Of a stretch of DNA of 64,000 bases, positions 57,606-64,000 are shown one piece after another (within the stretch, counting starts at the first letter, position 1; every line of letters begins with the position of its first letter). The stretch is from assembly GCA_934045905.1 (NCBI GenBank), contig OW203766.1, positions 19,400,309 to 19,464,308 of the forward strand. Reading direction: 5' to 3'. Below the pieces are notes generated by a model, which searched no databases, was not told the origin of the DNA, and saw nothing but the letters and a program-made list of their open reading frames with translations. Position numbers and translations under genes: made by a program. The stretch is from Leuctra nigra (taxonomy: Eukaryota; Arthropoda; Insecta; Plecoptera; Leuctridae).

Positions 57606-58003
57606 CAGTGATGATTTCAGGCATGTCTCGGGGGGGGGGGGGGGCGGCTGAGCCCCCCTCCCCCCCAAAAAAATGGTACTTAGCAGTTTAGCCCCCCCCC
57701 CCCCCCCCCCCGAGCCCAGAGACAAAACATTCTATAGAAACAAAATTCTTAAATTATGTTTTCATTAAAACGAAAAATAGGGAGCTATTTGCTGTATTGA
57801 AAGTTTAGCATCCCAGAATCGATTTTAAAATATTTATATTCAAAAATATGCCCTGCGGGGCAATAATTGGAGGGGTTTTGCTTCGGTTTGTGCATTTTAA
57901 AGCCCCAGAATCACTTTTAACTGGTTTAAATTCTAACAAACGCCCTGCGGGGTGGGTGTCGCAATACCCCCCCCCCTGAATAAAATGACTGAAATCATCA
58001 CTG
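57606..58003. mobile_element. Non-autonomous hAT-like element with G and C tracts
   Basis: The ends CAGTGATGATTTCAG and CTGAAATCATCACTG are perfect 15-bp inverted repeats. The flanking 8-mers are CGTGAAAA and CGTGAAAG, a target duplication with one mismatch. The interior has a 15-G run (57630-57644), a 20-C run (57692-57711) and two diverged ~92-bp tandem units containing CCCTGCGGGG. Confidence 0.85.
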
Positions 58004-58725
58004 CGTGAAAGTCAGGCGGCATGTATGAAACTCCTTGATACTGGAGGAAGTGCGAGAGCAAGCAAGAATCCAAGTTGCCGCTATCACGCTCGGCTAGTCA
58101 CCATCATGCTATACTCTTCTTCAGTTCAGTCTTCCACCACCCGCTAGTCGTTGACCTCTGGCTGCCAACAGTCTCGAAAGTCCAAATGTACTCACTTTCC
58201 AACGCTGTTGTCGGTCACGACCAGTGAATACCACCAACCATGGGTTCATTATCATAACCAAGTCAAGTATCCATGCTGCAAGCAAAGCGACAAAGAGAGA
58301 CGAAGAACAAGGGCCGTTCACAGAGAGATGTTACGAGGAAAAGAGGAAATAAGGATTTAGAAACAAAGAATGCCGTGCAAGAGTGTTTCGGAGTGTAAAT
58401 TATTTTATACTATCTGTCAAGCGAAAGAAGAGGCAATAGAACCAAGACAATTGTTTCATTTCTGATGAAAGATGTGCGATGTTTTTAATCATAATACAAC
58501 TTTTTCGTGGTTTCCTTGAGTGGTAAAATTCTGGGAAGGTTATACTAAAGGCCACGACCGCTTCCTCCCCAACGAGTATACTTGTCTAAAAGTTCAATTT
58601 AAACTCCTTCTATGATAATAATCGTTCATCCTTTGCCATGAGCCTAGTGCAGAACAGTGCGACTTCAAATTAAAATAATCAAAATCACGTTTGGTTGCGA
58701 TGTTCTGGACTTCTGACAGCTTAAG

Positions 58726-59053
58726 AGGCAAACGGAAGCGAACGGGAATCGCACGGTTAGTCAGAGCGTTTTTTTGAAATTTTGTCTTCCCACTAAATAA
58801 TTTTAAAAAATCAGATAGTAACGACCCATTACAGCCTATTATACTAAATAATGCCGCACACTGGAAAATATCGTATTTAACACTTTGAGGTCGCACCAGA
58901 GGTCATAAAGTACTCCAGTGTGCGGCATTATTCAGTCTATTAGGCTGTTATGGGTCGTTACTATCTGATTCTTAAAAATTATTTAGTGGGAAGACAAAAT
59001 TTCAACAAAACGCTCTGACGAACCGCGCGATTCCCGTTCGCTTCCGTTTGCCT
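58726..59053. mobile_element. Foldback element with ~140-bp arms
   Basis: The left arm AGGCAAACGGAAGCGAACGG... pairs with the right arm ...CGTTCGCTTCCGTTTGCCT. The pairing continues through AGATAGTAACGACCCATTA and AATGCCGCACACTGGA. The central loop is about 50 bp. There is no ORF. Confidence 0.92.
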
Positions 59054-60086
59054 ATATACATTAAAATCTTAAGAAATTGATCATTTCGTTGCCAAGAAAA
59101 AAAATAAAAATCCTTTGACTTATTGTAAGAATTAAATTTGCATAGCTAATACAAGTTTAGTAAATACAAGTAAAAACTTATGGCGAACTCGACGCTAAGA
59201 GGAAAAATGAATTTTGTCAATTGTCAAACCAAGTTAGCGTTGAGCTCAACAAGACGTTGAAATATCCATATTTGAATTATGCAAAAGTTATGGCTATATT
59301 CGGGGAAAAAATCTTTCTGGAATTTACCTCGAGGTACAGCCGAGTTTTATAAAATGATCTTTGGGGAGAAGCGAAGAAAAAAGTTTCATAATATATAATT
59401 GGTAAAACGTTTTTTTTAGTTCAAAGGCTAATAGCCCAATTCCTAAAAGGAAACGAATTGTACCTGCTGATCAGATCAGATTTAATTATGTTAATAAATT
59501 GTTGGTCAATGGTCACGTTTAATGGCCCCTACTTTACTTGCAAGTTAACTATATTTGCAAAGTGGAACAACGTTGAACGAAGTATAATACAGGTCTAAAA
59601 TTTTGACTGTTACGTGTTACATTGTTTTCGAGAGAACAAAAACATTTTTAAAGTGTTTGGTGTGCTATTCCTAACTGTATGTAGAGAGGAAGCCTAAGAA
59701 CACTTTTGATTTTTTAATCGGTAACATAAAATAACGTTGTACAGCAAAGAAAGCGAATGAGTAAGATGTAGTGTTCTCTTTTTCCGTTTCCATGCAAGAT
59801 TCTAAATTTGACTCAACACTCGATCAGTCGATCCGTGTGATTTTATTGTTTTGTTTGTCCTTACAGCCCACATCATGGCACCAGCAACATCAGAGTTCAA
59901 ATTTAAAATCCTGTAATTAATGTGTCAAATCAAATCTATATGTTCTAAGCACTGGCATAATCTCTCGTTTCAAAACCAAGTATACAAGTTGACTTGCTGA
60001 GAATCAAACTCCACTTGCTTCTCGAGGTCGAGATTCATTTCTAGCTCCATGAAAATTTCCTAAAATCGACTAACTACTGATTGCAA

Positions 60087-60380
60087 TTTTTTAAACGATT
60101 TTTTTCAATATCTTTTACCAATGTAATTGTTAACAAAATAAGGCTTTGTACGAGTATTCAGAACAGTTCAATGAAAATAATTTCATAGTTTGGAATAAGT
60201 TATTAGTTTTATTTTGTCCAACAGATGTTTAGTGCCATAATTTTACTAATTTAGTAAATCTGATAAACCATTACAACCTATGGAATTATCTTCATTGAAC
60301 TGTTCTGAATGCTCGTACAAAGCCTAATTTTGTTAACAATTACATTGGTAAAAGATATTGATAAAAATCGATTAAAAAAC
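60087..60380. mobile_element. Inverted-repeat element with ~93-bp arms
   Basis: The left arm contains CAATATCTTTTACCAATGTA and AGTATTCAGAACAGTTCAAT. The right arm has their reverse complements with few mismatches. About 105 bp of AT-rich loop separates them. There is no ORF. Confidence 0.9.
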
Positions 60381-60999
60381 TCTTCAAGGTCAAACTCACT
60401 ACCTACACAGCTGTCTTAACATTCATTTTGTTTTCATTTCTGCTTTCTCTGTTATCATCATCATCTTTTCAATTCCATGACCATATCTATACCACGAGGT
60501 AGGAGGCCGGAATTCCGTTTTCTTGAATTTGTGTTGCACACTTTTGGAATGAGTAGGTAATCATTATCAACAAATACAGATATTATTAAAGTATTTTCTT
60601 TCACAATTACTCGTGTCGCCAATTGGCGCCAATAATGGTACTGATAGATACCATTATGATTGGATGAAGGTAAAATTACTGGTTTTTGAATTCACCTCAA
60701 GAATCATGAAATGGGCTTCCAGCCTTCTACCTTTGAGGTAAAGATATATTATTTCAAAATTACATTATCAATGTCAAAGTAGCCCCCAGATTTCAGATTC
60801 CAGGAATCAATAACCTGAAACTGCCCTTGTTTAGATTTCCGACCTTCATGACTGCTTTTACCTGTGTTTCCTCAGTCGAGGTGTCATATTCAACGACCAT
60901 CACCGTATCTAGATCTTTTCTTTCTCCTTCTTCATCTCTCAATCCCATTAATCAATCATTCAACATAGGTACCTAATCATGATCAATCCACATATAAAC

Positions 61000-63900
61000 A
61001 TTTGCTAACGGTGTGTTGAGTCATTTATAAAATAATTACGGAAACAGAGATATTGCACAACGTTACATATTTATACGTTCCACCACTTTGTCAATATAAT
61101 ATCCTACTCTGATATTATAATTACCTTCAATGCACTCTGGTATCACAGAGTAGTATTGATTGATAAACGCACCGTTATACCAACCATGGAGTTTTTACAA
61201 TTCTATAGTATAAAACTCTAATCAACGACAACTATTCTTTCTTTCCTTGTTGCTTCTTTGATACGTTATCACATCATTTTATTGTCATAATTCATCTTGT
61301 CAAAGTGTAAATATTTGTTACATTTTCCCTGATGCAAAAGCTCGGCGTGATTCATACACCGATAACGAAACATTTTTACAACCATTCACCAATAAACTTT
61401 GTGCAACACCGCATATTATGCTTTTCTTACTATACGCTAGAGAGCCGTTAGCTAAAACCGTCCAAGCCAAACAATTGCATGTAATTTTGTAGCTAATATT
61501 AGAAGAGGTTGTTTTATTAATAATCTCTTTCCTTCTCTTTCTCACGGTGCCGGTGTACAAGAGACTACAATGGCTGTGGCGTGGTATCTTCTTTCTTCCT
61601 CCAACACTCGGGTTGAGGTCAATGGAACTTTCATTGTTACGAATAGATATACTTTATGGTATGATCGCACGTTTTGGTTGGTTGTTCGTTGGATTGATGA
61701 TCCTCCGGTATGGTATTAAATATGTGAATGATTTAGTATAAGGATTTGGTTAAAGGCGTTCTGAAACCAAGAGTTAAATCGATAAAGATGGATTTAGATA
61801 AGCTATTATCTTGCTGTCAGTAACATGCGAAAGAATATTGAGTGGAAATAAGATTATACAATTATTGAGAAATGGTTTATAACGTCATCTATTCGCGGTG
61901 AGATTATTTTAAATTAGTTTTCGTTAGGAAAACTCTTCAAATTTCTTCTAAATTTTAATTTTGTTGTATAAATGCTTTCCCACAGTTTCCTCACAATTCG
62001 AAAGAAATTTGTGCCATTCATTGTAATTCTTTACTATAGTTTCATCAGTTTTACAACATTTTCGCAAATTGTTTACGCCTCATTTTACAATGCGTTTCAA
62101 GTGGGAAATGAAACATTAATTGGGACTCTGCGCTCGGTGGGCGGGGTGGGCGGTGGGGGGGGGGGGGACAAGCTTGGAATCATCACCGCTCCTGATACCA
62201 CACTATTTTTGCCAAAATCGACCTACCCCCAATCCCAATCCCCCCTTTATAAAGGTTGTCACACATTTTCAATCCCCCATATCCACCTTTTCCAACCCCT
62301 ATACTAAATTATTTTGCTCTTTTGGAAATATATAGGGCGTTAGATTGTATACTTTCATAATATCTTGGGTAGTACCAAGGAGACGAAATAATAGCTTTCG
62401 TGTAGTAATTTGCAAAATATAATTGAAACTATAAATTCGTCCAAATATTGTAATCGTATTAAAACAAAGACAAAATGTCAATTATAAACGCTCGCTTGGA
62501 CAAAACGACTTGCATGATGCACATCGCAAAGCCATAGACGAATACGGAGGGCTTTTCGCATAGGGGACTATTGTTGAATACGTTCTTTCCTATTGGTTAA
62601 TATGTTTGCCAGGTGGTTGAGAGTGTGGCCTGGCCTCAATTCATCATACATCCTGAAAACATATCCGCCGTATCTCCCCCCCCCCCCCTCCTCTTCCCCT
62701 CGGGACACAAATCCTTCCACATGTCTTCGGAAGGGTCGCGTGGAGGGGTTCCTGTCACGGAATACGCCGTCTAGAAAATCATCAACAATCAATGGAGCAA
62801 TTATTGATTCACTTATGATCGATTTTGTTTAGGAAATGGGTCAAATTGAAACGACGACAGCTTCTTTGTTGACACGTCACCTCGATAAAAGTCAAGCGAG
62901 AGCGGATGTACGTGTTCTGGCCCCTAATTGATTGTTATCTCGTTATTACGAAACAGGGAGGACTCCTTCATTAATTAATTAGTTCATTATTGCGCGTTTC
63001 AAGACGTCAAAAGAAGGCGACTTCTTTATGAAACGTGTCTACAAATCGAATATCAATTCACGGCATTGATTATTAATCTGTTGGCATACACTGAACTTGA
63101 AGAAAGCTGTGTTGGAATAGACTTGAATAAGTTATTTGTAGGTTGATTTTTAATGAGCTATTTTAACAACCTTTCTAAAGCAGATGTTGCAGGAAATTAC
63201 GTTGTCTTCGAAAATATTAATTTTGTGCATTGCGTGAAGAAATAATCTGGCAGAGATTCAAGACTCGAAAATAGCAACGGAGGTGGCATCTTGGGGCAGT
63301 TATTTTCATACAATCTCTTATAAATAATTAAAGATGGTCCCACAGATAAATTTGAGAGGCAACTCGAGCTAAAAGCAGCTGAACTTGGCGGCGACCTTGT
63401 GAAGAAGAATACCACATTCTTCTAAATAGTTTTGTTTTATTTCTGCCCATAAAAGGCTCCTGTCTCGACTCGACCACAAGAATAATTAGAAAAGAGATAT
63501 AACTTTGACAATTTTTCATTCAGAGTATCAAAGGCCGTAACCGGCTCACCGCTAAAAACTCTATCAACATCGTGACGCGTTTTAATGGTAGCGTCATTAC
63601 ATTTCCAGTGAATTATTAACTTTGCCGCGGTTGTTTGAACTTGTTTTTATCGATCGTAGCCGGTTCAACAAGTGTGCAGAGTAGCTACTTGTAGCAGCAC
63701 AGTGCTTCTCTCTCGACGACATCTTGCGGCGAAGTATGGTACTTACGATTGACCGATCTCCATCTTCTCGCCATCAAAGAGCGAGAGAAATCCAGGGCAC
63801 ATAGAGAAGCCATTTTAGCATATTGCAGAGTTGTGTCCTTCAAGGAATAGATTAGTTTTATTTGTCGGTTTGCAAGTCATATCTGTGATCAAGTAAATCG

Positions 63901-64000
63901 TGTTTAGCGTTGCAAGACAATCAGAATAATGTCGGTGCTAGTGGTGTGGTCGTGTTGACGAGAATAGGTGTCGGCCGTCGACGAGAGAATATTTTCACCT
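61000..64000. other. Gene-poor right end of the window
   Basis: No coding exon is supported. G or C homopolymers occur near 62153-62167 and 62679-62690. The last 400 bp (63600-64000) are GC-richer with several CG dinucleotides (for example CGTCGACGAGAG near the end) and could be the promoter or 5' UTR of a gene starting to the right. This is a guess. Confidence 0.3.

Noticed and set aside
61547..61741. 64-codon hydrophobic ORF near the right end
   Set aside because: It is short, has no family resemblance and no splice or promoter context. AT-rich sequence easily gives such ORFs.

Overview
This is eukaryotic nuclear DNA from an arthropod, most likely an insect. The genes are split by GT-AG introns, intergenic DNA is AT-rich, and non-autonomous DNA transposons and fragments of non-LTR elements are scattered throughout. 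A hemipteran-like insect is a guess only, based on the tandem cathepsin D genes and the frequent TAGGTACCTA-type low-complexity DNA. All exon models below were built by hand from splice sites and phase; no alignment was run.

Layout, left to right. (1) 1-5194, + strand: the 3' part of an SLC1-family excitatory amino acid transporter gene. It is preceded by an 84-bp minisatellite and interrupted by a second tandem array. (2) 7496-18376, +: a complete FNBP4-like gene with two WW domains and a polyproline region. (3) 19135-31505, -: a complete PHRF1-like gene (RING, PHD, SR-rich region, C-terminal SRI domain) convergent with FNBP4. (4) 32015-33606, +: RpS13 (uS15), divergent from PHRF1 across about 0.5 kb. 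(5) 33808-43935 and 44836-46590, both -: two tandem cathepsin D-like aspartic protease genes. The first looks active; the second has lost the glycine of both DTG motifs and the flap tyrosine. (6) 48266-51882, -: a small acidic prothymosin-like nuclear protein gene. (7) 51883-64000: about 12 kb with no gene I can support, holding inverted-repeat elements, homopolymer G/C tracts and a truncated LINE tail with a target-site duplication.

The most unusual signal is in the transporter gene. Two separate tandem arrays, in two different introns, each appear to be repeats of an exon's 3' end together with its 5' splice site. In the second array this is directly visible, because the repeated unit is the last ~105 bp of the real exon plus its GTGAGT donor and following intron. 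In the first array the unit ends in a frame-compatible AAG/GTATGT or AAG/GTAGGT donor after a peptide resembling the conserved ACF-Q-Q stretch of this family, so the same origin is inferred. Other points of interest are at least five hAT-like elements with 8-bp target duplications and differing subterminal motifs, one carrying a nested MITE, and differing intron positions between the adjacent cathepsin D paralogues.

The genes do not form one pathway. Three are broadly expressed nuclear or ribosomal functions (FNBP4, PHRF1, RpS13), one is probably chromatin-related (prothymosin-like), one is a membrane glutamate transporter, and two are secretory or lysosomal aspartic protease family members.
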